From positions 10,851,498-10,915,497 of the forward strand of contig CM042092.1 of NCBI GenBank assembly GCA_023512835.1: a stretch of DNA of 64,000 nucleotides. The letters are read 5' to 3'. Under the pieces are notes generated by a model. The model searched no databases, was not told where the DNA came from, and saw nothing but the letters and a program-made list of their open reading frames with translations. This stretch comes from Taxillus chinensis (lineage: Eukaryota > Streptophyta > Magnoliopsida > Santalales > Loranthaceae). The translations under genes were made by a program, and so were the position numbers. Shown here one piece after another: positions 36,201 to 49,079 of the stretch. Every line of letters begins with the position of its first letter. Position 1 is the stretch's first letter.

Positions 36201-38640
36201 ATCAGAACCTCATAGGATCTGCAAATGTTGACCATTCCTGTACAATATAAATAATATATCTTAATCCAAACTGATAAGTTTTGACCATTTTGGTCTTCTA
36301 ACTACTGTAATTTTCCCCTCCTATATTATTAATCATTAATAACTAAAGATTTGGATCTGCAAATGTTTATGCTTTGTTTTCTCAAAACCTCATTTAAGTT
36401 GCATTCTATCAATTGCAATGATTTACAGCTATTATATTTTACGCTAGCTAGATTTGAGCTTTGCTGGCTTAATTAACGAGGGAAAAAGCATAAAGAAGAA
36501 TCCACCCGGAGTCCGTTGGATGTGATGCCTTTTAATTCTCAAATTTTAATTCCGTGGTTTTTAAAAATTTCTGATGGAAGAAATTCAAAATATCTTGTTT
36601 TCTTCTCAACAAGTCAATAAATACAACTTTGCTTTGTTTTGGCTGGAGCTCCTGATAGTGACGTTAGATATTGTTGTTGCCTTAATAAATTAGATTACTT
36701 GAAATGATACTGCAACCAAATATTTTAAATAATAAATGAAATAGGTGGTATAGTTTGTTTGACATTAGCTGTTTAATACACTGATTTTGGATGATATTAT
36801 TAATTTTGACAAATAATTTTTTTCAAAACGTATAACTATATATTTATCAAAATGTTATAGTTTGAAATACTACAAAATTTAATTAGTTACGATATTATAT
36901 CATATTAAAAAAAATTATGGAAAATATATCATATTATATAAAAAAACATCATGATAAGTTCACAAACAATGAATATTTTAAATAATAAACCTATTTGTTG
37001 TTTATGTAGTGTAAAGAGGGTGAATCACCATAAATTATTTATCGGATGTTCTTTAGTTTTGAATTATTTATCCTTTATTGTTAGTTAATTTATCATTAAT
37101 TATAAGCTAGCATAAACACGATTATAAATACTCAATAATTTTTATGTGATTTATCCTACAATGTATAACAAGACAATGTATCTCTTTAGAATTTTATTAG
37201 GATTTACTATAGTTTTTTAGATTAATGCTTGTTTGAATTCGTTAACATTACAATTGTGTTGGAACTTAAGGGCATATATAGAGTAAACTCTACTCCTCTC
37301 TATAATAAATCCAAATATATAATATTGAATAAATCAAACAATATTAAGATTATCACAAAATGATCAACAACTTAAATCTTACTGATTTTGGTTGTTCTTT
37401 ATTTTTTAGAATCTCTAGTGAGCTTTATTAACACTTTACTAACCTCAAACTTTATATAAAGCCTCCATAATATCAAAATTTTGTTTTCAACTTGTAATAA
37501 TCAAATTCTTTTAGCATTCTGTTTCAATCCCCGAAAATAATGTATATATCTTTATCCTTTTTTGATGTATCTCACGAATATAGCTTAAGGTCTTTTTAAT
37601 CAGAAATCACTTTTCAAAATAGTTCTTATCTTTATATATGCTATGCACAAAATATTATACCCTCATTGATTAGGGTTTTTATGAATACTGCCTCCACTAA
37701 CACTATAAACAGACAAAGAAATTAAGATATATAAAATATGGATCTATTGTTATAAAGCATTAAGTAGTTATACCTATTACCATATGTTTGATTCCTTCTT
37801 ATTGTTAGTTGATTAGAGGCATGTCACCTTTACGAATGGTTTACATGAACTCTTATATAAATGACTAGTGTTCATTGTTTCTTACGTGTTTAATATGATA
37901 ACTTAACAAAAAATTATACATTTTATGACTCTTCATTCTGACCTTTGTGTTTCATTTGGTGTTGCGCATGATTGTTTAACTCCCTTATAATACTTATATT
38001 TGATTAGATTGTCAAATAATATATTTGACCTTTTCTGCTAAATATGTTTTTATTAGACTAGATTCTAAGATGCTTTTATTATACTAGATTTTGTCTAGCT
38101 TGCACATGTCAAAATTTTCCTTTTTGATTTTTGTTGTTTGCTTGGCGTATCACTTTGGAGATATAATGGTGGTTTACATGTTTGACCTGTTTGACACGAA
38201 TGATTTTATTTGATACTAGACTTGCACAAAACTTTAAGGAATTAAACCTTTATTATTATGTTTAAATAGATTTGTGATGCTTATACTATATATTTGATTT
38301 CTTCAAGTATGATATTATAATTATTAGTATGTTTGGCAAGAATTAAGTTTAGTTATACACTTTGGATGAGTGTTGGCATTATAGGTAACCATGTGTTTGG
38401 TTGGTAGGGCTTTCATCCCTAAATGGAAATGTGAATGGTAGATCTTTGGTTTCCTATTAAGAAATGTGAATGTATTTTTTATTTTTTTTTGTCCTGTGTT
38501 TTGTTTTAGCCTTTCTATTTATTTATTTTTTCCTTTTGGAAGGACCAAGTTTAAAACATTGTCTGTTTCATGGTGAAATCGACTTTCTCGCCTCTCAATT
38601 CTCAAATGTGTGATCACGTGAAACGTAATAATTTCAGTAA
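31370..38640. other. Gene-poor AT-rich intergenic region
   Basis: No ORF shows family resemblance. Present are a (GA)n microsatellite (32162-32184), (TA)n/(CA)n tracts (33111-33128, 33186-33216), and a pair of direct repeats of about 100 bp (33015-33120 and 33529-33630) sharing GCTCATCAAAATGGAGAGGC. Short ORFs at 31576-31833, 32572-32859 and 35225-35464 have no signal or motif. Confidence 0.4.
33015..33630. repeat. Dispersed direct repeat pair, about 100 bp each
   Basis: 33015-33120 and 33529-33630 share GCTCATCAAAATGGAGAGGC, CATGAG-AAAAAGGAAATGCAG and a following AAATTT...TGTGTATATATAT end. Only a few substitutions and one short gap separate them. They are separated by about 400 bp of AT-rich DNA. 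They could be the ends of a degraded element, such as short terminal direct repeats, or a simple segmental duplication. Confidence 0.7.
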
Positions 38641-38840
38641 GAAATTAACATAAAGAACAGCCTTTTTAATCGTATCAGCGAGGTAGTAACAGTTCTTGCA
38701 GCCCACGTCATGCTGGGGTGGGGTTGAAATTCGAATTTTTATTGGGCTCCCAATGTGCTGCAGTGGGCCAAAGGATGGGCTTTCACCTAGATAGGCTTAA
38801 CGTCTTGGGCCTCCCACACTTTTTCTAATTTGAACCCATT
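38640..38840 (+). promoter_or_regulatory. Cluster of TGGGCY (site II-like) motifs
   Basis: Within about 130 bp there are several copies of TGGGCC/TGGGCT or their complements (about 38697-38830: GCAGCCCACGTC, TTGGGCTCC, GTGGGCC, GATGGGCTT, TTGGGCCTCCC). Such site II boxes bind TCP factors in plant promoters of housekeeping genes. No clear gene follows, so a promoter role is inference. It may be a relic promoter or part of a repeat. Confidence 0.3.
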
Positions 38841-39127
38841 GGCATTGATGGACTCTTATATGTATGAACGAAAATGTTAAAAAGAAAGGGGCGAGTGTAA
38901 ATGCAATCGATCATGAACCTGCATTCTTATTTGACTTGCAGGTACTTCAAGAAACGAATACTTACATGAAAGTATGACATGGGTCATTGATTATAATTTA
39001 ATCGCATTATTTATTTTTCTGTATATATCATCTTATATATAAATAATTTTACTTTTTAATCAGATGGATTAATCGTATATAATATTTAAATAGGATTATA
39101 ACACATTAGTATTCGATAAAAAACATT

Positions 39128-39500
39128 TATATATATATATATATATATATATTCGCCACTCTCATGACTCAGTGGCTGTGAGGTTCGAGGGGGACCTACC
39201 GAGGCAAGGTTTGGTCGCACGCACCAGTGTACGGCAGTGGGTAAGGCCAGCAGTCACCCTCTCCAAAATTGTCGCCCAGGGCGGTTGCCGCCATCGCCAT
39301 CACCTGCGTTCATCGCTACCCATAATTGACGTCCGCCGTGGGGCTGAACTCAGATCTACGCAATCGCGCTATGGGCTAGAGTCTGAGTCACTGCTGGTGT
39401 TCATTGCCAGCAGAGGAGCCGCGGTCGCCGCTGCTCATTGTGGTGCGAACCACAAACCTGCCGCTCGTCCCGGAGGTCTATTTCTGAAAAACAAGTTTAC
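39128..39500. other. TA microsatellite followed by an unexplained GC-rich island
   Basis: 39128-39153 is (TA)n. 39155-39485 is sharply GC-richer than the AT-rich surroundings and carries an ATG-free-start ORF (39172-39507) rich in Arg, Ala and His, without recognisable domains. The abrupt composition borders suggest inserted DNA, such as a mobile-element fragment or a captured gene piece. No terminal repeats were found. Confidence 0.4.
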
Positions 39501-42500
39501 TTTATAAGATTTACAAATTTGCTACGGCATTATCAATATCTATTGTCCCAGTTTCATTTTCTGGAAAAATCAAATGATACTCTTTTCCAATTGAAGTGTG
39601 AAATATATTTGGTCTCTTTTGTGTTCTCTGGCTTGTATTTTGGCGTTATGTGTTTAGTATTAATTAAGATCATTTGGTATAATTAAATTTTTCTTATAAC
39701 TCAAGAAAAATATATAAATTTGTCCAAAACTTATTCGCATTAAGTTCAGTAAAGTAAAATATAAGAATAAAGAATGAATAGTAAAATTTTAAATTCATTC
39801 CTAAATATATTTTTATAATATTTAAATATATATTATTATATTTATAATTTTTTTATTAAAAATATAAGAGAAAAAATAATATAGATAGAAAAAATAATAA
39901 AATATTTAATATTTTAAAAATAAATAAATTATATACTATTTATTTTTAAAATATAAATAAAAATATTAAAATTAATGTGGATGTTATCTTTTAGTTTTTT
40001 CAAATTTGTCCATTAAGATGTATTGAAGCGGATCAATGTATATGTTGTGTCTATATGATTCTGTAAATGTCTTTGCATGCATTCAGCGCCAGTTCAGCTT
40101 CCTCTCATGGTTTTCCATCAAGCTATTTGCTAATAGCCAATTTTTGAGTCTGCCTGTGGATCAGATATGCCCAACTTTTTCTGTCCCTATGCATTTATGT
40201 ACGTGTTCTGCAAATATATTATTCTTTCAGCGCATAAATGAAAAAACATATATATTCTTTTCGCCCGTAAAGTTTGTCCGGTTTTAGTGTCAACATGATT
40301 TTATACTGTATGTTTTAATCTCCACTGAGAAATCAAATATTGAACATTTTTGTTTTATTGGGCATTAATTAGTAATGGTCAGGAGCTGTCCATTTTATAT
40401 AAAGCAAATCGGGGTAAAGTTTATGAGTAACCAAATAACTGTTTTGCAAGGAGAATTAAAGGACAGAAAAAGAAGATGAATCGCACCGAGTTTTATCATG
40501 AGTACATACACGAGTGAAGATATATAGTGCTTGGAGCTCCTGTAAAGGGACGAACTATACAAAATTAAGGGATGTGACATGATACCATTTAACTGATCTT
40601 ATAAATCAATACATCTTTAATTAGTCTTATAAATCTAGTAGTAAGCTTTATGTCACATCTTTACCAACTAGTGTTCAATTTCACTTATGTTGTCCTCAAG
40701 TCGTTATCCAAAAAAGAGAAAATTTTAAACACAAAATTAAATGCGAGCATTTGAAACTCATGTCCAAAGACAAGCAACGTGTTACGTCCCAAAATCGTTT
40801 TTAAAAATTATGAGTTGGGTGTAGAATTATTTAATTTAATAATAATATGAATTTAAAAATTATTTTTAAAGTATTTTTTGACATGTCTGATTGGTTATTT
40901 ATGGTGAAAATAATAATAAAAAATAATTTCTAATAGAATAAATATGACTGTTGAAGCTGCTTTCTTTTAAATATAAGGTTATAATTTAGAAATAAAATAA
41001 AGATAAATTTAGAAGAGATAACCTAATGTTAAAAATAAATTTTCAATAATTATAACCGTGTATATTTTATTATATAAAAAAGTGTGATCTTTTCATAATA
41101 ACTTTTGAAAGCATAAATATCTAAAATTTTAAATTATAATTAGGGTAATAATTTTTTAAATAATAGAATATAATATACTTCTAAATAATTAAGAAAAGGC
41201 TTAGCAACATGATTTTTCTAAACTAACGCAAAACTTGGACTAGATGTCCATTTGACGAGTCAAATTCAAATGCACCATCAATAGAAAACATGACAAGAAA
41301 ATATAAACAAATATTTAAGAGAAGTATACTTTGGCTTAGATAATGGCCAATTTTTTTCTTCTACCTAACCCGGTCGATATGAAAAATTCGGTGGACTATT
41401 AAAAATGTATAAAAGAAAATTCTTTTGCTTGGTTGATATGGAAATAAAACAATACGATAAAGAAATTGTATCAGTCATACGTAAAAACATTTCTGACTCA
41501 TCGCCTTGAAAATACATAGAAAATATAAATTAATAATTAATTTCCAAAAGTGCCCTTGTACTCGTTGCATGCACAAACACTTCTCTGGCCAAGGGGTAAG
41601 GGTAAAATTAATAATAAACATAACACAAATTGTTTTCACCACTAATAAATCTATATAAAAAAGTAATTTTTCACCTATTTTTCCCACTCATTTTATATAT
41701 TTTGCTAAGCATGTATAGCCTAAAAGAGTTTTTAGAAGTTGTTTTAAAAATATTAAACGGATGGCCAGCCCATGGGCTATGCAAGCTAGCCCATGAATTA
41801 TTCGGGTTGGACCAGTTAAACGAGGTTCCATTTTAGGCATAAACCCGTTTTGAAAAAAACAAAATTATTAAAAATTTATATAATTTGTAGGTTTGTTGCC
41901 CTCTTGTTTTTTATTAGTTTTGTTTGTGTTCGTGGGAGAAGACATTATTATTATTATTATTATCAAATTAAAATAATATATGTGAGATGGTGCCAAAACT
42001 AACAAAAACTTTCACTAAAATAATTGGCCATCAGAATGTGTTTGCTTCTCTCTACCTTTCATTGGGGCCAAATGCCAGTTTGTGTTTCGTGCGTCTCGGC
42101 CCACGTAACTGATTTGTTTCTCTTTTTATCTTTCTTTTCGATGAAAAACATTATTTTGTCGTCGTTGAGAAAAAATCTTTCGCCCCCACCGCGACACAAC
42201 GACGCCGACGGGCGACGGCCCCATATTCCATTGTCCTTTTTTGCACGTCTAATTAACATTTTTTATTTTGTTATTTCTTTTGCTTAGCTTATTTCCTGTA
42301 AATTTATTTGATGAAAACATTCCATTTGAAAGTGAATATATAGTACGCTATCATTGATTGTTATTTAGTTGATAGATTAAATCTAATATGCACAAACCTA
42401 TTATATTATAGTACGATTAAGGTTTTTATATATATATATGTATTAAGTCATTATAACTATTAAGAAAAACACACATTATGCTCCTCTCGTTAAGATAGAT

Positions 42501-42611
42501 TGATCCGTGGGTTGTAGCCTATGAAAACTCCTAGTAAAATATAATTACAATTACATGTTTAAGTTATCATATCACTTACACAATTATTATAGCGATTTAT
42601 TGATCATTTAC

Positions 42612-42615
<4 letters not shown>

Positions 42616-42658
<43 letters not shown>
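42616..42658. repeat. (TA)n microsatellite
   Basis: About 21 uninterrupted TA units in intergenic DNA. Confidence 0.95.
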
Positions 42659-42666
<8 letters not shown>

Positions 42667-44245
42667 ACATTAACCAAGGGTTAAAATGTTTATAATATTG
42701 TTAATATGCCTAAGCACAAAAGTGGTTAACACACCATTATTGAACACATCATTGGCCGAGTCAATTTTATGTTTGTTAACTAAAAGTTTGATCTCGGCAT
42801 TATTATCTTTGGGTGTACACATGGGATTGCAGACATGTGCACACAGCGTCTGTAACTTGATTTCATATATTATATGTGTAAAAGAAAATTTTAAATTACT
42901 AGTAGAAACATCTAGTTAATGGTTATTGAAATCACATGTATAGTAAGTTAAAAGAATTATATTTGCTTATAATTAAAATGAAGACAACACTTAAAGAAAA
43001 TTTAAATAAGTTTAGTTTTCTGATGATTTTACATATCATGCTCTCTTCAACCCAATCTTCCCTGTGTAGTGGTCAAAGTTATAATACGCGATGACAAATG
43101 TTTTTAAAAATTAATAAATAAATAAATAAAAGGGTTAAAGAATTCATGAGTTTTATCTTCGGGTTTTATATTATCTCTTTAATGTTATAAAATAATGATG
43201 AAAATAGTGGTAACTTATTAGTAATGTTTATATGTAATTATTTCAGATAATACTAGCTAATTTTGTTACTTAGCCTAATTTTATTATATGAACCAATTAA
43301 AGTACTGATTGGTTAAATAAATTATCTTTTATCTAAATTACTCACAAGCCTATTGTGTATGAGTGATGGAATTATTTTAAAATTAGAGCCTTGCAATAGT
43401 TTAAGCGGTGGACATTTGATATGTCAACGTTAACAAAATCAAGTTATTTTATATGATTACTTGACTTTTTATGATGTATATTATTTGTTAATAGTATTTT
43501 AAGTACAATTGATTTATTGGCAACAAAATTCTAGTACCACCAAAGTAAAGCGTCCTAGATCAATTTTGAAATTCATTATTAAAAATTAGGGCATTAAAAT
43601 TTTGTGATTAAGGTTAGTAGTATTATCGCCAAAGTAGCCCATTTGATTTTGGTCAAGGTATCTTGTATGCTCAAAGTTTGGAATACCAATACCAATGTAC
43701 ATTTAGATAAACAATATTGACCTAGAGGGGGTATTGTTAAGGTAATTGAGTAATATTGTGGAGAATAAAATGCTTAGAGAGTTTTATGGCTATTAAATTT
43801 TTCACAGGTTTATTGTGATTTCTTCATGGAAAACGAAAGACATGTAATTGATAAGTAATACAATGCATTTTTTTACCCAAAGTAGAGCATGTTTGATTCT
43901 TATCCACGTATATGCTAATATTAGTTTGATGATGTTAGCTTCATTATTTAATATAATGATTATGTCTTTTTCCTAGTGGTTTATGATAGTGATAATTACA
44001 AAAGTATGTAGATAAAGTTAACTTATCTTGATATATATAAATTATAGTATTATTTGTTTCAACATATTAAATACATTGCACTTCGCTAATATTATTATAT
44101 AAAGACTTAGTATTCTGATTAATATATTTTAATATAATGGTTTGTTATATCTTATACTTTATAAGTTTAATGTTTGTATAACAAAGTTTAATTTTCTAAG
44201 ATGGCTAGTAGTTGTGCTATTAATGGAAGGGGATTATGAATCAGC

Positions 44246-44501
44246 TTTTTCAAATTTTTAGTTAAATTTGCTTATATGGAACAATATGAGCCACAAATTA
44301 TACTCGAGATTTGTATTTTAAATACAAACTTTATTAAAACCCAAACATCGAAGCACCGACTATTTAAATTTAACCAAATTTAGATAGTTGGTGTCTCGAT
44401 GTTTGGGTTTTAATAAAGTTTATATTGAAAACACAGATCTCGAGTATAATTTATAGTTCATATTGCTCTATGTCGACAAATTTAGCTAAAAATTTAAAGA
44501 G
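44246..44501. repeat. Long inverted repeat (arms about 125 bp, near-zero loop)
   Basis: The left arm 44246-44371 and right arm 44376-44501 are reverse complements with roughly 85% identity, separated by only AACC. Shared blocks (read on the left arm) include ATTATACTCGAGAT and AAACTTTATTAAAACCCAAA followed by CATCGA. As RNA from either strand this would fold into one long hairpin. It could be a foldback-type MITE, or a young microRNA or siRNA-producing locus. No flanking target duplication is obvious. The arms contain scattered mismatches, as expected of an old element or an evolving MIR gene. Confidence 0.85.
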
Positions 44502-45474
44502 GATGCACCTGAAAGTATATCAATTAACCATTTTAACAAAAAGTATATCTTTTCTATTTTAACAACCCAAGCATACTTTTTAGCCTCTCTATTTTAACCA
44601 TTTTATCAATTAAAATATTACTTTTTAAATATTTATTTATTCTTTTAAATGGGAAAGTAAATGTGAAAAGAGAAAAAAGAAATAGAAAATTAAATATGGT
44701 GAGAGAAAATATAATATTTTAATAAATAGAGTGTGAATAGTATTTGGTTAAATTAAAAGAGTTACTATTTATTTTCTTAAATTTTTTGTTAGAATAAAGA
44801 GTTTGAAAAGTGTAGTTTTAAGGTATTTTTGTTAAACTAGCTCTTCAAACTAACAAAAAAAAAATACATATAGAGAGTTATAGTGGATGCTCTTAACAAA
44901 CTTTATATACATTTGTGAAGATAAAAATGTTATAATCACACTTCATTTGTGAAGAGTGACTATTCACTCTCTACGTGATATACTATTATTTTTTTACCTT
45001 TAAACATTTATTATGTCATCACATAAATTAATAGAAGGAATAAAAAATTAAACTTAAATATAAAAATATTATTTTAATAAAAATAAAGATAAATAAAAAA
45101 TACTATTTGAATTGAAGTTATAAAACGAAATGTAAAACAAAAATAAAAAAAATAGTATTTTAGATTCTCTCAATGAATATGTTTTATCATGATTGAAGCT
45201 ATAACTTGGTGGTCAAACATGTGTACATCTTGTGTGAGAACTTTGGTTTGATTCTAGGAAGCTCCAATATATTTTTACTTATTTTTTTCATAAACTATGC
45301 ATGTCATGTTATATTGTATTTAATTGAATTTATAAATTTTTTCGAGAAAAAAATAAAATTTAGTAAATACCAAAAAAAAATATCCTGTGAAGTTAAACAA
45401 CCGCTACTAATATTGTCGCACTAAATCTTGAGATTAGAATTAATATTTATTTATTTATTTATTATTACCATCGA

Positions 45475-46035
45475 TATGACATGGTTCACGGGTCAATCCG
45501 TGGGACCCACGTCGGCGGTTAACCGGCCGAGTCATCAGCACGGACGGGTGACTGAGAAGAAGAGGACCTTTCCGCGCTGCCAGCCCACGCCAACCCGGCG
45601 CGTGTAAGGTGGGGGAGTTGGTGATCCGGGACGCATATTCCGCTAGCGAACGGCCGGTGGGGTGGAAAGCGACCGGCAGTTTTTGATTTTTTCCGCGCCC
45701 GGGGGCGGTGGTCCCTTAAGAAAAAACGTGGCCGCGTCAGACGGTGCTGGAACGGGCGTGTCGGCGAGCGGGTTCGTGATTGGCGCCTACGTGTCTCGGA
45801 GTCGATGTGGGATTGGTCATTGCTGATGGCAGGACGTCGTTTTGGTGCAGCCAGAATTACTCGAGAATAGACAACTTTTTCTTTGTTGTTTTGTTTTAAT
45901 TTTCCCGCTCGTGCATGGAAAGTTTTTTTGTCGAGTGGGGGAGGTGGTGGGTTTGGCTGGTTTAATGCCTCCAAAATAAGAGGACCACCCGTGTAAATGT
46001 GGGATGTCACTTTTCTTTTCCTTACTTTCATACTT
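45475..46035. other. GC-rich island with ACGT-core motifs
   Basis: Composition jumps from very AT-rich to GC-rich at about 45480 and falls again after about 45850. It contains several ACGT or CGTGG boxes (CCCACGTCGGCGG, GGGACCCACG, AACGTGGCCGCGTCAG, GCCTACGTGTCTC). A minus-strand ORF of 170 codons (45519-46031) is Arg/Pro/Ser-rich and lacks domains, so it is probably a composition artefact. The island looks like a promoter or distal regulatory block about 3.2 kb before the TPP gene, or a fragment of another gene's promoter. Confidence 0.35.
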
Positions 46036-46063
46036 TTGGATCACCCCATTTCACCTTATTACA

Positions 46064-46104
<41 letters not shown>

Positions 46105-48280
46105 GAAAAAGTAAATTTATTATCATAAAAATTTTTAATTTGAATTATTAAATTTTTATTTAATTACAGTTCAATCATTATAATAAAATTATTATTAATT
46201 AAATATTTAATTTAGACATTTAATTGTAACATTTAACGATTCATATTAAAATTCTCATGATAAAAAATTAGTTTCATGTTATCATTTTAACAAAAATATC
46301 TCTCTCTATATATACATATATATGTTACTAATGTATTGGATCAAGTGTGTGTTGTAGAGTATCTACAAAAGCATATATAATTTATGTCTTTATGTTAGAA
46401 TCAATATACATTCATTTGGGAATTGAAATGCCTGTGATAATTAGTAATTATATATTTGTATTATTCCATATGATTGTCATTCTGATATGCATTTTACATT
46501 AACTCATGGTGTTGATTTTTTTTGCCCGTGCAAGTCAAAAGTCCCCAATAATAGAGTTAATCAGTATAACCAAAAACGAAATAAAAGAAGCACTGCTATG
46601 AATTTTAGAAACTTTCGTCTCATAAAATTTGAACATGTTAATATATATGTTCCAAATGTGTCAAACTTATTGAATTTAAAGTAAACTTCATATTTTGTCA
46701 TGCATTCGTAAATTTACGTATGCGTTTGGAGTGTAATTTTAAATTTATTGAATGATGTACACTTGAGCACACATGTAAGGATTAGATATCAATGATACCA
46801 TGTTTCCCAAGCCTCTTCCTAAATATATATATGACATCCCTAAAAAGTAATATTATGTCACTTTAGAAGATAAGATGTGAATCTCATGGGCTAGTTTTCT
46901 AATGTGGAGTTATGGCTAATGATAAGACATCAATCAAATGTGAAAATATTAAATATTACCATCGCTATTTGTGATAATTAAAACTAATAATAATAGCAAA
47001 AATAATAACAAACCACAAAAGAGAAGAGATGAGAAAAATCTTATTAAGTTAAAAATCACAATGCAGGGAAAAAAAAACTTCATCAAAGTACACAAGTAAC
47101 ACTTTAGGAGTTGTCTTAATTATAGTGAAGGCACCCGAAAAAACTTAAATAGTATAATATAAGTTTACCCTAATGAGTGTTTTGCCTTTTTACCATCTTT
47201 AAAATAATATACAAAAAACATAATTTGGCTCACCCTATGAACAATTTCCACTTTGACACATTTTTCGTTAATACAAAAACATAATTTCTAGAGGTCAAAA
47301 TGAATATAATGCATAGTTCCTTTGATTTTCCATCATACAAGACAAGAGAGCTCATCTTTCTCACTTCACCCAATTTATTTCAAATTTAAAAATTGAACTA
47401 CTTCTCCAAAATTCAATTAAAGTCAAGATTAATTCCTTTCAAAAACAAATTGAAAATGATCTTTGTTTTTATCTTATGAAAAAGATTTTTCTAATGAAAA
47501 CTCTCATATTAAAAGTTCATCATATTCAAATGAACGTAGAACTTAAAAGTAACTATTGAAAAGAAATCCAAAGTTTAAAATCTAAATGAATTTTAGACCA
47601 CCTAGTGTGTGTTTCTTTCTTTGTTAACAAAAATGATGAAATTGAGAGAGAAACACCTAAACTTGTTATTAATTATTAACTCTTTATTAACATTTTAATA
47701 GATTTGTTATCCTATTTCAAATAAGAAAATATTTTACAAAAGCTTACACATTTTTAGAAGCTTACACAATGCGTATTTCACTATAAGCTTACACAAATAC
47801 ATATCTCATTATACTTCTCTCTTCCATTGGTGAGTCTCCCTCTAGAATTCAATCATAGAGAGAAAAGATTCTCATCTTCCCTTTTCCAAATTTATTTCTT
47901 TTTATTCTTCTTCTGCTTTTCCGATGAAAGCTTTTCAATAAGCATGTATGTAATATTTTTCAAGCTGAGTGTTGTAATTTGTTCAAAAGATTCTAAGGTT
48001 TATAAGAATTTATAATTAAATTTTCAGATTTATGAAATAAATTATTATTTCTCTTTCTCCATTTTTCCTTTATATATGTATATTTAGATATATATGGTGG
48101 TTAGAAGTTAGAACGAATATGATTTCAATTGTGAATGCCGTGAATATATATATATATACAAATGAAGGGAACTAGTAAAAATGAAGGCTGGAACGTGACA
48201 GTCCAAGGCTCAAGGTGGAATTTATTATCATTAGTTGTTATTTGGTATGGGTTGAGTATGCATGATGCCAGAATTAATAT
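46036..48280. other. Intergenic AT-rich DNA
   Basis: (TA)n lies at 46067-46101. No gene was recognised on either strand. Confidence 0.4.
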
Positions 48281-48289
48281 ATATTATTG

Positions 48290-49057
48290 TTTCACCAGTC
48301 AGCATCAACGCGGTCGCATCCACGGCGGCATCGTCTCAATCGCACGTGTGGCCCATACCTGCCGGCCCAGCGAGGACACGTGTGAAACAAGCTCCCCGGA
48401 CCCACCCTGGCCCCGGTAAAGGAGGAAAGCCTGGGAGGTAGTTCAAATTCCAAAAATAAACAAATCGACTCCTTTTCGGTTCTTTCTTCCCGGTTCACCA
48501 GTCAATACCCCCACGTCACGCCTAACCCACGCGATTGACGCCCAATTCGTCGGAGAGTGTAAAACACTCTCGCAGAGGGAGCGTGAGCTTAAAAGCCAAG
48601 GACACCATGTTTGGCGCGTCCGGTAAAATAATCAAATAAATAAATAAAATTAATTCTCTCTTTTTGTGTAGCCTATTATTTCGATCTCTAATAATCGGTT
48701 GAGTTAATCAAAGCTATGTGTTAATCATAAATAATATTTTAAAATTTTTTACATACAAATTAATAACAAATTAACATTCGATGATAATAGATTAATTCAT
48801 TTAGTTAGTTTTTTTTATTAATTTTAATTTTTAACGAATGAGTCATTCGAATTATAACTTTAATGCTGACGTGTAAGAGCATGTAAATTGATTCGATAGT
48901 ATATTATTAGTTTTGATTTAATTAAATATAAGATCTAAGTAAATTATTGAATAAATAATTGTAAATGGATTTTTTGAATAAATAAAATAAAATCGTTCCC
49001 TAAGTCTATGTGAAAGCCCTTTCGTGCAAGGCTTTAGCTTGGCTCCTATTATAAATA
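48290..49057 (+). promoter_or_regulatory. Promoter region of the trehalose-6-phosphate phosphatase gene
   Basis: A GC-rich block at 48290-48615 carries G-box/ABRE-like sites: GCACGTGTGG near 48343, GACACGTGTG near 48376, and CCCACGTCACGC near 48511. A TATA box, TATAAATA, is at 49050-49057. It is followed by a CT-rich leader typical of plant transcription starts. ACGT-core boxes bind bZIP factors in ABA and stress signalling, so such regulation is plausible but not shown. Confidence 0.5.
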
Positions 49058-49079
49058 CAACGGACCCAAACGCGAGTCT

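Larger units (their letters stand above)
39500..45470. other. Gene-poor AT-rich intergenic region
   Basis: No convincing gene. (ATT)n lies at 41945-41963 and a long (TA)n tract at 42616-42658. 43725-43745 (GAGGGGGTATTGTTAAG) resembles a polypurine tract next to an LTR start, but no LTR or pol sequence supports it. 44500-44895 is probably a MITE-like AT-rich sequence ending GGATGCTCTT. The long hairpin at 44246-44501 is listed separately. Confidence 0.35.

Noticed and set aside
39172..39507. 111-codon ORF in the GC-rich island
   Set aside because: No ATG-supported context, no domain, composition-driven. Kept only as an unexplained island.
43700..43860. Polypurine-tract-like GAGGGGGTATTGTTAAGG as a Copia 3' LTR boundary
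   Set aside because: No pol sequence before it and no LTR copy to pair with. Too little evidence for a feature.
45519..46031. 170-codon minus-strand ORF
   Set aside because: Arg/Pro/Ser-rich, no motif, no splice or promoter context. Overlaps ACGT-box-rich regulatory-looking DNA.
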